A model generated the notes under the pieces. It had not been told where the DNA came from. It made no database searches and saw nothing but the letters and a program-made list of their open reading frames with translations. A DNA stretch of 32,996 nt. It comes from a virus. Below, one piece after another: positions 13,985-22,411 of this stretch. The stretch covers positions 1 through 32,996 of IMG/VR virus record IMGVR_UViG_3300035693_000002, one strand, 5' to 3'. How positions within the stretch are numbered: the stretch's first letter is position 1; the number at the start of each line of letters is the position of its first letter. The translations under genes and the position numbers were made by a program.

Positions 13985-15876
13985 GACTGCACCGACCCGC
14001 GCACGACCTGATTCCGTCCTCCAAGTTGCTGGAGGAGGCGAGTCGTCTTACGTTCTGGCACATCGAGTTTGGCATTCAACTCGAGGGTCCAGACTGCGAA
14101 TCCGAATGTCCCCGATTGCGGGTCATCATCCTGGGTGGCTTGAATACTGAGGACCCGAACGACTTCGGTCCCGCCGCCAGCCGCTGGCACCGTGACGTAG
14201 TCACCGACTTCGAATGCCTCGTACGGACAATCCGCCGTTGATACCGGTTCGATCACGGCGACGATCGCAGGGTACTGACTCTGTGCGCGACGAAGGAGTT
14301 CATTCTCACCCTGGAGGATCGCTTCCATCTCAGATGGAGCGTCAGTCGAGAATCCATCTTCAACAGCAGTCCCATACGCCGTGATGGCCGCTGCGTCTGG
14401 TACGACGACGTAGCCACCTTCCCACTGCACCATGAGGGTGTTAGCATACGGAGCTGTCGCACTCCGCTCGAAGGCAACGAGATTCACTCCGGCTGCGAAT
14501 GTCGCAGCAGACGTCGGACTTGCGGGAGCTCGACCGCGCTCCACGTCGAGAATCCACGTCCCGGGCTGGACGTGCCAGTTGATCCATCCTTGCGCATCGA
14601 GTTCTTCGAGCGCGTTCATGAGTGTGGACCAGACCTCAACGGCGAATGTCGGAAGATCAGGTCGTGTGACACTCGCTACTGAAGGACGCCAATCATCGCT
14701 GTTTGAGTCATCTGTGGCAGTGAATGTGTTCGAGTTGTAGATCGTCATCGCTCCGCGTGCCGTTGCCTCGTCGATGAGTTTCTGGATGATCTCCCCTGGT
14801 GTCCAACCCGGCCACGTATCTGGATCGTACATGCTGACCCACGTGTCATCCGATGTGAGGATGTACGTTGGTGGCACCGAGAATGCATCACCTTCGATGT
14901 ACGCCGCGAATATGAGTCCGCCCGGGCTGCCGAACGTAGCGCCGCCGGCGAAACTCTCGGCTGGGCACGCCGGCCATACGATTGCAGCGCCGTCGCCGAG
15001 ATCGGCGTAACTGATGTTGTAGACGGCAGCAGCTACCGTGTATGTCCCAGCCGGAAGCCATACCGTTTGTTCCTTCCAACCCTGCCAGATCCATGCGTCA
15101 CCATTGAGGATCTCTTCACCGAGAATCGGCACCCCCTCGATGAAGAGAGTGAAGAAGTTGTCGCCTGTCACCGTGAATGTGATAGGCGCTCCGCCGCCGA
15201 GTGTGAACTCACCGCGGAAGAAATAGTACCCAGGGTCATTGTAGTTGGGCATGACCGACGAGTCTGGTCTGATCCAGAACGTGTCGACGTAATTCGCAGT
15301 TGGGACAGCATCCACCAAGTTGAATGAGTTCGTTGTCCACGGGAATCCGATCGGCGCCGGGTACCAGATTCCATCTGGAGCGATCTGTGCATGTCCGTAG
15401 CAATCCATCGTCGTGACGCCGTCGAGATACTCCTGATACGCGACTGCATCGGGCCACGCGCCAGCACCCGGATACGCCGGACTCGCGAAGCTGAACAAGC
15501 GCCACGTCGTGCCGATCATGAATTTGAGGTCATACTCTGGATAGGTGATCGCATCATCCATGATGCACGCCCAACCACGACCCGAGATCGATACAACCTG
15601 ATCAAACTCTTCACCCCGCTGAATCACGCGGTATTGCGGCTTGCCTTCGATCTTGAATGTGAAGCGGACCGTGCCTTCAACGAGGCAATTGACGTATCGT
15701 CCCGGGAAGAGTTGTGCACTACCAGCCTCCGACAAGGATAGTGATACCTGACCGCGGCCCGGCCCATTCTCCTCATCGTAGAACTCAATGCCGAATGCAT
15801 TGGCAAGCGGCGTTCCACTGACGGGTGTTCCGGTGTTGTCGAGCAACTGAGCCGTCATGGCCCTTGGGTACGTCAT
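13981..15876 (-). CDS. Minor tail protein (tail-tip/baseplate hub-like)
   Basis: This 631-residue protein starts at an ATG that overlaps the previous stop by ATGA. An in-frame ATG 60 bases further upstream is less likely. The N terminus and C terminus resemble the siphovirus tail-tip proteins of actinophages. The latter has the YEAFEVGDYVTVPAAGG and VRVLSIQATQDDD...WTLELNAKLD pattern seen in ReqiPepy6 Gp37-like proteins. The middle (about 180-340) is rich in aromatic residues and Gly with FTLGGGAPITFTVTGDNFFTL and YTVAAAVYN, which looks like an inserted beta-sandwich, possibly carbohydrate-binding. It would form part of the tail tip that contacts the host and guides DNA exit. Confidence 0.8.
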   Translation of the reverse strand: MTYPRAMTAQLLDNTGTPVSGTPLANAFGIEFYDEENGPGRGQVSLSLSEAGSAQLFPGRYVNCLVEGTVRFTFKIEGKPQYRVIQRGEEFDQVVSISGRGWACIMDDAITYPEYDLKFMIGTTWRLFSFASPAYPGAGAWPDAVAYQEYLDGVTTMDCYGHAQIAPDGIWYPAPIGFPWTTNSFNLVDAVPTANYVDTFWIRPDSSVMPNYNDPGYYFFRGEFTLGGGAPITFTVTGDNFFTLFIEGVPILGEEILNGDAWIWQGWKEQTVWLPAGTYTVAAAVYNISYADLGDGAAIVWPACPAESFAGGATFGSPGGLIFAAYIEGDAFSVPPTYILTSDDTWVSMYDPDTWPGWTPGEIIQKLIDEATARGAMTIYNSNTFTATDDSNSDDWRPSVASVTRPDLPTFAVEVWSTLMNALEELDAQGWINWHVQPGTWILDVERGRAPASPTSAATFAAGVNLVAFERSATAPYANTLMVQWEGGYVVVPDAAAITAYGTAVEDGFSTDAPSEMEAILQGENELLRRAQSQYPAIVAVIEPVSTADCPYEAFEVGDYVTVPAAGGGTEVVRVLSIQATQDDDPQSGTFGFAVWTLELNAKLDVPERKTTRLLQQLGGRNQVVRGSVQS

Positions 15877-16400
15877 GCAAATCGGCCGCCCGGGATGCTG
15901 ATCTGAAGTGTCCCGACCCAAATCGACGGAGAGCACGGATCGGCAGCCGGTGCAAGAGCGTACGATTGAGTGACGACACCATCAACATGAATGTCTGCAG
16001 CACGGTTTGCCGCACCGGGCACGGTAAGAGTCGCAACCCGGATACCTGACACCGGAGAAACAACCGGCAGGAAGACGTTCAAGCGTAGGTACTCAAGGTT
16101 GGCCCTCAGTGCTGACCGAGTATCCACCGTTTCAGCAGCACCGGTCTGCCCGATGACATCGCCGACAACGATCAATCGTAGATCGTGACGCGTTACGGTC
16201 ATTCGTCGTGGGTATGCGATGACTCCGGTTGCGCCGGGAAGAACACGATCCTGTCCGCGAACATCGAAATCGGCCCACAGCTTGACGAGTCCGCCTTCAC
16301 CTCGTTCATCTCCAACGATCCCCCAAGCGCCGTTAGCAGGGTTCATGGAGATGGTACTGATGGTGAGTACTCCCTCGACGTCAGTATTGACAAGTGGCAT
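15873..16400 (-). CDS. Minor tail protein (distal tail protein candidate)
   Basis: This 175-residue protein follows the tape measure gene, where siphoviruses usually encode the distal tail protein. The start at 16400 overlaps the tape measure stop by ATGA and has AAGGA 8 bases upstream. An ATG 36 bases further upstream is open but would overlap more and lacks a better site. It is beta-rich (VEGVLTISTISMN, LRLIVVGDVIG, LRLNVFLPVV, IWVGTLQISIPG), consistent with a tail-tube-like ring domain. No specific motif confirms it, so the role rests on position and composition. Confidence 0.68.
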   Translation of the reverse strand: MPLVNTDVEGVLTISTISMNPANGAWGIVGDERGEGGLVKLWADFDVRGQDRVLPGATGVIAYPRRMTVTRHDLRLIVVGDVIGQTGAAETVDTRSALRANLEYLRLNVFLPVVSPVSGIRVATLTVPGAANRAADIHVDGVVTQSYALAPAADPCSPSIWVGTLQISIPGGRFA

Positions 16401-19400
16401 CAGCGCGGTCCTTGGATCGGTCTGTACTGACTCCAACGAGACGGGTCGTATCGTCCGCCACTCCCGGCTGCGGCGCTCGATGCTGCTACGACTTCACTTG
16501 CCGTTTGTCGCGGACTGCCCGACTCATTGATTGTGATGTCATTGTCGATCAAGACTTGAGTGGCAGCCTCTGGCTGGATGATTCCAAGCTGCACGCCGCG
16601 ATTGATGAAATCCTCGAGCGTCGGGCCGGCACCAGGATTGGGCACACCCTCGGGGCTGATGACACCACCAAGACTGAGGATCATCTGCGTTCTGAAGATG
16701 TCAGCGAATGACGCGCCAACGATTTGCGCCATCGCATCGAGTGCGACCGGATCGAACACGAGTTGACTGTTGAAGTCGAGTGTGATCTGACGTTCGGCCT
16801 CTTTCGCAGCATCGACAATCTGTTGCGTCGTGTTCTTCTGATCGATCGTTGGCAGAAGGTCATTCGTATCCAGAACATCTTGGATCGCTTCTTGAACAAC
16901 CATGGCAGCCTCTGGAGTGATGATCGCCTCGGTTGTGACTTCCGCGTGAATCTCACCGATTGCAGCTTGTACCTGTTCCTGACTGAACTCAACGTCGAGT
17001 TGCATTTCCGCCTGAAGCGCGTCGAGTTGCGCTTGGAGTCCGAGTACGCTTGCGTCAGCACCCGTGATGTTCGAGAATAGTGTGCCGATTTGCTCCGGGT
17101 CGAGGATGCCTGCAAACCACCCTTGGATCTCAGCAGCAGCCTGCGGCGTGAATCCTGACGTCCAATCGAGCGTGCTGATGCGATTGAGTGCCTCGCCGAG
17201 TTCCTGACTGATCGATCCATAGACCGGCTCGAGGAGTCCAATGATCTCTTCCGGACTGAGGCCCTGTTCCAGACCAAGTTGGAAGATTGACCCGAGACCC
17301 TGCCCAGCTTGCCCGAGTGCCTGGCGAACCATCGCCTCACCCTGTGGTCCACCAAGGAGAAGTCCTTCCTCGATATTGGCACCGATGCTGGGGATATCGA
17401 GCACGAGATCGTCGATCGCGCCCTGGATTCCTCCTGTTCCGCCGAGGAAGAACTCATCGAAGGCCTTACGTGCTTCGTCTGCGGCAGCGGTGGCATCCCG
17501 TAGTGCCGCCGAGACTTGATCGATCTGCGCCCGGAGTCTCGTCGTCCGCTGATCTTCGAGCCGGCGGATCGCTTCCCGAATCACATCAGCAGTCGCACCG
17601 AGCTGTCCGTACTTCGCAATCAACGGGTCGACGGTCTCAGTCGTCTGTTCGGTAACCAAGCCGAGTGCCTCAATGACGCCTGCAAGTCCCTGATCGTTGA
17701 GGAGGTCTTCAATCTCTCCGAGCGACAGACCATACTCATCGACAAGAGCACCGACCAAATCACGAGCCTGCTGCCGGACCGACTCTTCAGCAACACGGAA
17801 ATCGAGATCCGCGAGTACGCCAGCAGGTGATTGCATCGCATCAGTGACGTCTTCCGCGAGGCCGACAAGCGACTGGAGGAACGTGTCAATCGACGCTTCA
17901 GGCGGCGGCGTGAGGAGTTCAGCGAGTGCGCGTGCAGCATCATCTGCGACAGTTTCGAGTACTTTGATGAGATCGGTCGCATCTTCGATCATGTCGATCG
18001 GAATCTCGATGATCTGCCCGCTTGACAGCCGAATCGGTCTGACTTCTCTCGCGGCGAAATCGGCTAGCAGATCCTTCATCTCTTGCATTGCGCCCAACCA
18101 ACCCTCGATCTGAGTTGGTGCACCGGCGATAGCGGCGTTGAGTGCGTCGATGATTTCGACCATAGCGCGAGCTCGCGCGAGTTCTTCCTCATTGAGAAGG
18201 AAATCAGCAAACTCTGTACGAAGGGCGTCCTTCAATCCAGGGTCAAGGGATAGTCCGCTAAGGAGGATGTCAAATTCTTCAACGGTGTCGATGCCCTGCC
18301 GGAGTGTTGGCAGTAGCCGTTCCACTTCCGTGCGAATGCTGTCGACTTCGACCTGATTGAGTGCCGTCAGCTGCTGATCGATACCTTCGAGCAAACCGGA
18401 GCGGATATCGCCCGACGGTAATTGCTCGTACTGTGCAGCGAGTTCCAACAGCGACTGTCGCATCTCATCTGCACGGGTGCTGAATTCCTCGAACGTGGGA
18501 GATCCGGCGGACAATTCTGCGGATAGCGCACTTGACGCTTCTGCAACCTCACGGGACCATGTCTCGAATTGCTTAGTGCCGCCGAACAATTCGTAGACGC
18601 CGCGGGCAAGCGACTGGAACGGCTTCTCGAGCAAGGACACTTCACGATACAGCCAGTCAATGTCGCCTTGAGCGCCTCGAATGGCGGCCGTCCACGCTCC
18701 GATTGCGGCAGCACCTAGCGCAAGTGGACCGGCCAACCGAGTAACCGCAGTGATCGCGGCGGCAACTCGCGGGGCAAACCCAGCGAATGCGAGTCCAGCT
18801 GCCCCCGCTTGAAGTTGAAGACTTACGAGAGCGCCACGGAGTGCGTTCATTCCTGTGAACCCGGACGCAATCGCTGTTTGGATGTTCATAGCGACAAGCG
18901 CGGCGGTAAGAAGCCCAATCGCAACAGCAGCGGCAGGAGCGACACTATCGATAAGTTCAAGAACATCAGCAACAAGTTCGATGCCCAGCGCAGTCGCGTT
19001 CAAGACTTCAAGGAGCGCAGGCCCGAATACAAATATGAATGCAGCGCCGGCGTCAAGAATGTCTGGCGCAAGAATACCGATGACGTTAGCAAGTTCTCGA
19101 ATCCCGTCCGCGACGATTGGGAGAGCGTCTCGGGCGAGTATGTAGAGGACACCGAGGAATCGACCAATCGCTGGGAATGTCGGCTGCAAACTTGAGAACA
19201 CGTCCTGGACAAGATCGATGGCGCCAGATAGCGCATCACTGACTTCAGATCCAAATATCGAAATCGCACTAACGACACCCTCAAGTGAGTCACCAGCAGT
19301 CGCATCGCTGAGCCAACCAGAGAATCTCTCAGCGACTCTGCCAACTGAGTCGGCTAGCGACTGAAGAAGATCATTGAACGGCTCGAGCGCACCTGCAAGC

Positions 19401-20200
19401 TCAAAGAGACCGTCACCACCTTCAGTCACAAGACCGCGTAAACCTTCTCGGATGTCACCGATAGCCGTTGTCAGCACACCACCGCTGAATGCCCCGATGA
19501 ACGGCTCGACGATGGCGCTGCCAAGGGCTTTGAAGATGTTCCCGAGACCCTGTACCTGCACACCGAACGTATTGAGGAGTTCCGGAGCGACGTCGCCAAA
19601 TGTTTCCTGCAGGTGATCGTTCAAGATGGGAATGACGTCTTCGGCGAGCAACAGACTCTGTCTGCCGAGTTCCATCACCTCGCCGGTTGTCTTACCGATG
19701 GCCTCAGCAATCACCGCGTACGCATTGATACCGACTTCTGAAAGCTGACGAGCCTCATCACCTTCAAGCCAACCACGGCCCTGGATCTGACCGATCGCTC
19801 GGGCCAACTGCGTGGCTCCCTGCGTACCCTTACCGAGCGCTACCGAAGCAAGCGTGATGTTCTCGGCGAGTTCGCTGACAATGTCGTTTGACACATCGAA
19901 CGTGAGCAGGAGTTGCGCTGCCCGTGACAGTGTCTTCGCGTCGAAGATCGGACTGTCAAGCGACAGTGTGGCGAACTCACGCATCGTGTCGCGGGCCACT
20001 TCCATCGACCCTGTGAGAGCTGAGAACAGCGCTGTCGTCCGCTGCATCTCTGTGTTGAATTTGACACCGGCACCGACAAGTTCGGTCGCGATGATCGCAG
20101 CCGCTGCTGTAGCGGCGAGTCCGATGCCTGCTATCGCTCGGTTGACAGCACTAGTGTTGGCCGAGACATCGAAATACAGGTCACCAATCTTGGTGGCCAT
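16400..20200 (-). CDS. Tail tape measure protein
   Basis: This 1266-residue protein has the typical N terminus of lambda-type tape measures (FDVSANTSAVNRAI followed by an Ala-rich hydrophobic stretch). A conserved-looking TMP domain (FNTEMQRTTALFSALTGS ... ATLSLDSP, GWLEGDEARQLSEVG) follows, then a long helical remainder. A hydrophobic region around residues 360-450 may insert in the host membrane. Length sets tail length, and the usual rule of about 1.5 Angstrom per residue gives roughly 190 nm. The ATG has AAAGGA upstream and overlaps the chaperone frameshift frame by ATGA. It is the longest gene in the window. It has several shadow frames on the other strand. Confidence 0.95.
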   Translation of the reverse strand: MATKIGDLYFDVSANTSAVNRAIAGIGLAATAAAAIIATELVGAGVKFNTEMQRTTALFSALTGSMEVARDTMREFATLSLDSPIFDAKTLSRAAQLLLTFDVSNDIVSELAENITLASVALGKGTQGATQLARAIGQIQGRGWLEGDEARQLSEVGINAYAVIAEAIGKTTGEVMELGRQSLLLAEDVIPILNDHLQETFGDVAPELLNTFGVQVQGLGNIFKALGSAIVEPFIGAFSGGVLTTAIGDIREGLRGLVTEGGDGLFELAGALEPFNDLLQSLADSVGRVAERFSGWLSDATAGDSLEGVVSAISIFGSEVSDALSGAIDLVQDVFSSLQPTFPAIGRFLGVLYILARDALPIVADGIRELANVIGILAPDILDAGAAFIFVFGPALLEVLNATALGIELVADVLELIDSVAPAAAVAIGLLTAALVAMNIQTAIASGFTGMNALRGALVSLQLQAGAAGLAFAGFAPRVAAAITAVTRLAGPLALGAAAIGAWTAAIRGAQGDIDWLYREVSLLEKPFQSLARGVYELFGGTKQFETWSREVAEASSALSAELSAGSPTFEEFSTRADEMRQSLLELAAQYEQLPSGDIRSGLLEGIDQQLTALNQVEVDSIRTEVERLLPTLRQGIDTVEEFDILLSGLSLDPGLKDALRTEFADFLLNEEELARARAMVEIIDALNAAIAGAPTQIEGWLGAMQEMKDLLADFAAREVRPIRLSSGQIIEIPIDMIEDATDLIKVLETVADDAARALAELLTPPPEASIDTFLQSLVGLAEDVTDAMQSPAGVLADLDFRVAEESVRQQARDLVGALVDEYGLSLGEIEDLLNDQGLAGVIEALGLVTEQTTETVDPLIAKYGQLGATADVIREAIRRLEDQRTTRLRAQIDQVSAALRDATAAADEARKAFDEFFLGGTGGIQGAIDDLVLDIPSIGANIEEGLLLGGPQGEAMVRQALGQAGQGLGSIFQLGLEQGLSPEEIIGLLEPVYGSISQELGEALNRISTLDWTSGFTPQAAAEIQGWFAGILDPEQIGTLFSNITGADASVLGLQAQLDALQAEMQLDVEFSQEQVQAAIGEIHAEVTTEAIITPEAAMVVQEAIQDVLDTNDLLPTIDQKNTTQQIVDAAKEAERQITLDFNSQLVFDPVALDAMAQIVGASFADIFRTQMILSLGGVISPEGVPNPGAGPTLEDFINRGVQLGIIQPEAATQVLIDNDITINESGSPRQTASEVVAASSAAAGSGGRYDPSRWSQYRPIQGPR

Positions 20201-20475
20201 CAGAGTCCTTTACCGAGTGCCGTCCTGAACATGTCAAGCTCGTTTGATACTACCTCGTCAGAAACCTGCTCAGCCATCCCCGGTAGTGGACGTATGAGAT
20301 CGATCCTCAATTTGTCGACTGCCTTCTTCGGAGCACCGTCAGTCAGGTAGTGCCATACGACATTGAGTGCTTGTCGTACCGGGAGTTCCCAGATCTTCAC
20401 TCCACGGGCAATCGCCCAACCGTCGAAATCATCACCGACGGCGACCCAGATCAGCCGGACCGCCGCCTCGTAGGG
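20200..20475 (-). CDS. Tail assembly chaperone extension, read by probable -1 frameshift
   Basis: This frame has no convincing start of its own. It is open from 20535 to a TGA overlapping the tape measure ATG, and the conserved-looking part reads YEAAVRLIWVAVGDDFDGWA, then IARGMKIWELPV and on to ALGKGL. It lies one base back (-1) from the upstream chaperone frame. A slip of the Pro codon CCT to CCC at 20472-20475 would join residue 104 of the chaperone to this frame, giving a fusion of about 194 residues. This is the G/GT arrangement known ahead of tape measure genes. An internal ATG at 20400 could start a 66-residue protein instead. The slip site is inferred. Confidence 0.65.
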   Translation of the reverse strand, partial: PYEAAVRLIWVAVGDDFDGWAIARGVKIWELPVRQALNVVWHYLTDGAPKKAVDKLRIDLIRPLPGMAEQVSDEVVSNELDMFRTALGKGL

Positions 20476-20783
20476 CGGTTCCCGGACTGCCCGAGGAGGT
20501 AACGCGCGATCTCGTTGACCTGATCGAGGTCGAAGTCATCGTTGGGATCTTGAAGTCGTCCAAGCACTCGCTCAGCCTGTTCATCGCCGAGACCCTCACC
20601 CAACCAGTTGAGGAGATCTCGGACACTGTCACCATCGCTAGACGGCTTGTCGAGTCCGACCGTCGTGATCGCGGTCATGATCAGCGCAGCCCGCTTGGGC
20701 GGCGTGAATGTGAACGTCTCGCCGTCAAGTGTAAACTCAACAGCCTGTCGTTCACGCTGCTTGGTAGTGAAGTCCTTCGCCAT
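20451..20783 (-). CDS. Tail assembly chaperone (gpG-like)
   Basis: This 110-residue protein directly precedes the tape measure region, the standard place for the tail assembly chaperone. It has a beta-rich start (VEFTLDGETFTFTPPKRAALIM), a helical acidic middle (DLLNWLGEGLGDEQAERVLGRLQDPNDDFDLDQVNEIARYLL) and an Arg-rich end (RPTRRRSG) that would be replaced if the ribosome slips -1. Chaperones of this class coat the tape measure protein before the tail tube polymerises. The ATG follows a GGAGG site. The overlap with the extension frame supports a programmed shift. Confidence 0.85.
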   Translation of the reverse strand: MAKDFTTKQRERQAVEFTLDGETFTFTPPKRAALIMTAITTVGLDKPSSDGDSVRDLLNWLGEGLGDEQAERVLGRLQDPNDDFDLDQVNEIARYLLGQSGNRPTRRRSG

Positions 20784-20793
20784 GACCCTCCAG

Positions 20794-21216
20794 TCATTCG
20801 GACCGAATACGAGGTGCGGTCCGTGTAAACGTGAGACGACGTGACGCCCTCTCGATGCCAGATTGTATCATGTTCTCAGGCGGTGAGGAACCTGGGTGAT
20901 TGACTGATGGTCCGTAGAACATTCGCCCCTCACGCTGCCAAAAGAATGTGAGCTGCGATGCATTCTTGACGACAATCCTGTGCTCTTTAGACTTCTTGAC
21001 GGTAACTCTCAGATGAGTGCCTCGCGTGCCGCGTGTAATCGTCGAATGTACTGGCCACCAAGCACCGCCGGCTCGTTCTCTGAAGACGCCCTTGATCTCC
21101 TTAGTCACGTTTCCTGCGAATCCTGCAACGACAAACCCGACGGCACCGTCACGATCTTTGAGTTCGCGATCAAGTGCTCGCTTGTCGAGTCGAACGTCAA
21201 CTGTGGTTTTGAACAT
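20794..21216 (-). CDS. HK97 gp10-like tail completion/head-tail protein
   Basis: This 140-residue protein has the shape of the HK97 gp10 family: an N-terminal helix region (VDVRLDKRALDRELKDRDGAV), the basic beta middle (GTHLRVTVKKSKEHRIVVKNASQLTFFWQ) and a C-terminal helix (ENMIQSGIERASRRLT). Members help complete or join the tail to the head. It overlaps the preceding gene by ATGA and ends ten bases before the chaperone gene. An extended -10-like TGATACAAT is embedded near its end on the coding strand, but no matching -35 is present. Confidence 0.75.
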   Translation of the reverse strand: MFKTTVDVRLDKRALDRELKDRDGAVGFVVAGFAGNVTKEIKGVFRERAGGAWWPVHSTITRGTRGTHLRVTVKKSKEHRIVVKNASQLTFFWQREGRMFYGPSVNHPGSSPPENMIQSGIERASRRLTFTRTAPRIRSE

Positions 21217-21701
21217 CAGCAGTTACATCCGGCCATCCGAAATCGGAATGTCCAAACGCCACCGACGCACTTACCTAACGGCGGAATTGGACGCCAGCTT
21301 TCAACGATCAAGTCACGACCTTCGACACCCCAACAGCACATGATGGCACGACGGAGTGCTTGTCGATCATCTTCTTGACGTTGGGCATCTTCTGTGATGA
21401 GATCTACATCTGGTAATTCACCGCCGTCTTGAAGGGAACCTTTCTGACAGCGGACGATGCCGAGCTCGACCGTTTCGTTGAGTGGCGCCGCGCAAGTTGT
21501 CGGTAGTCCACTCGGCTCGGGCCAACCAACCAGCGTGTCGCCGTGTCCGACCCAGATCTGACCGTTGCCGTGGAGTGTCGCTTCGCACGAATCGTGCGGG
21601 GCGTTCAGCCCCGGGTACACGAACTTGCGACATACCGGAAGGTCAATCTCCTCTTCCGCGCAGTCGAGGAGATCATGAAGGGCATCGATCAGATCCGTCA
21701 T
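21216..21701 (-). CDS. Head-tail connector/tail terminator-like protein
   Basis: This 161-residue protein is coupled by ATGA at both ends to the adaptor and the gp10-like gene, in the position of the tail terminator or second connector. It has many cysteines (Cys13, Cys24, two near 135 and several at the end CVGG...AGCNC). It also has the LGIVRCQ and GGVWTFRFRMAGC strand pattern that I remember from actinophage connector proteins. The family resemblance is moderate and rests on layout rather than a precise motif. Confidence 0.7.
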   Translation of the reverse strand: MTDLIDALHDLLDCAEEEIDLPVCRKFVYPGLNAPHDSCEATLHGNGQIWVGHGDTLVGWPEPSGLPTTCAAPLNETVELGIVRCQKGSLQDGGELPDVDLITEDAQRQEDDRQALRRAIMCCWGVEGRDLIVESWRPIPPLGKCVGGVWTFRFRMAGCNC

Positions 21702-22381
21702 GACGACTCAGAGCAGGTCCAGGTCGTCTGGCGTGGACGCCTGATGTCTGGAGTGAAGACTGCCGACCTCTTCCACGGGCCCATCTTGGCATTGTTCGTC
21801 GTGATCCAGTCGTCGATCACCCAGATGCCGGTGAATCCATTCTCGAGACCTGAGAAGTTGTCGATCATTCCCATGGTGAGACCTTCACGAGTGACCGTCG
21901 TGAGTCGCTTTGGAAGCTTGCACGTCTGGTCATTACAGATCGACTTTGCGTACTCACAGGCGAGGATTCCAGCGATCAACTCTCCACCTGGCGGGATCGG
22001 CTCACCCTTCAAGTATGTGACTGACCAATCACCATGGAAGGTACCGCCATCAAGACGGACCAGGAACGCGTAGTCGTCGACGCGAAGATCGCAGGGATCG
22101 ATGTCTTCGCCGGCAACGACGAGTTCAAGCGGCTCAGCAATGGGACCCGGAAGGAGAATCTCAGATATCCGACACATCGAGCGGTACCGATCGAAGAGCC
22201 AGCAACACTCCTCACTCTCATTCGTGTACGTGACCTCACAGGGACCGAAACGCTGGTTGGTCCACTCCCAGAGGCGATTGATCGCCCACTCATCGACCAT
22301 GGCCTGGATGTTGTTGTCGAGGTTCTGGTACGGAGCGCAATCTCCGCAGCATCCACTGATGTCCCAGCCACACGCCGGCAT
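21698..22381 (-). CDS. Head-tail adaptor protein
   Basis: This 227-residue protein has the actinophage head-tail adaptor signature: an early cysteine cluster (ACGWDISGCCGDC), ILLPGPIAEPLELVVAGEDIDP, a FLVRLDGGTF strand, the VTYLKGEPIPPGGELIAGILACEYAKSICND segment split across residues 130-160, and LPKRLTTVTREGLTM. Adaptors of this type dock on the portal ring. It starts 30 nt after the glycosyltransferase stop with a poor ribosome binding site, and ends in an ATGA overlap with the connector. It is separated from the capsid genes by the sugar-modification cassette. Confidence 0.8.
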   Translation of the reverse strand: MPACGWDISGCCGDCAPYQNLDNNIQAMVDEWAINRLWEWTNQRFGPCEVTYTNESEECCWLFDRYRSMCRISEILLPGPIAEPLELVVAGEDIDPCDLRVDDYAFLVRLDGGTFHGDWSVTYLKGEPIPPGGELIAGILACEYAKSICNDQTCKLPKRLTTVTREGLTMGMIDNFSGLENGFTGIWVIDDWITTNNAKMGPWKRSAVFTPDIRRPRQTTWTCSESS

Positions 22382-22411
22382 GTGAGCAGACTACCACGCC
22401 GCTGTGAGGTA

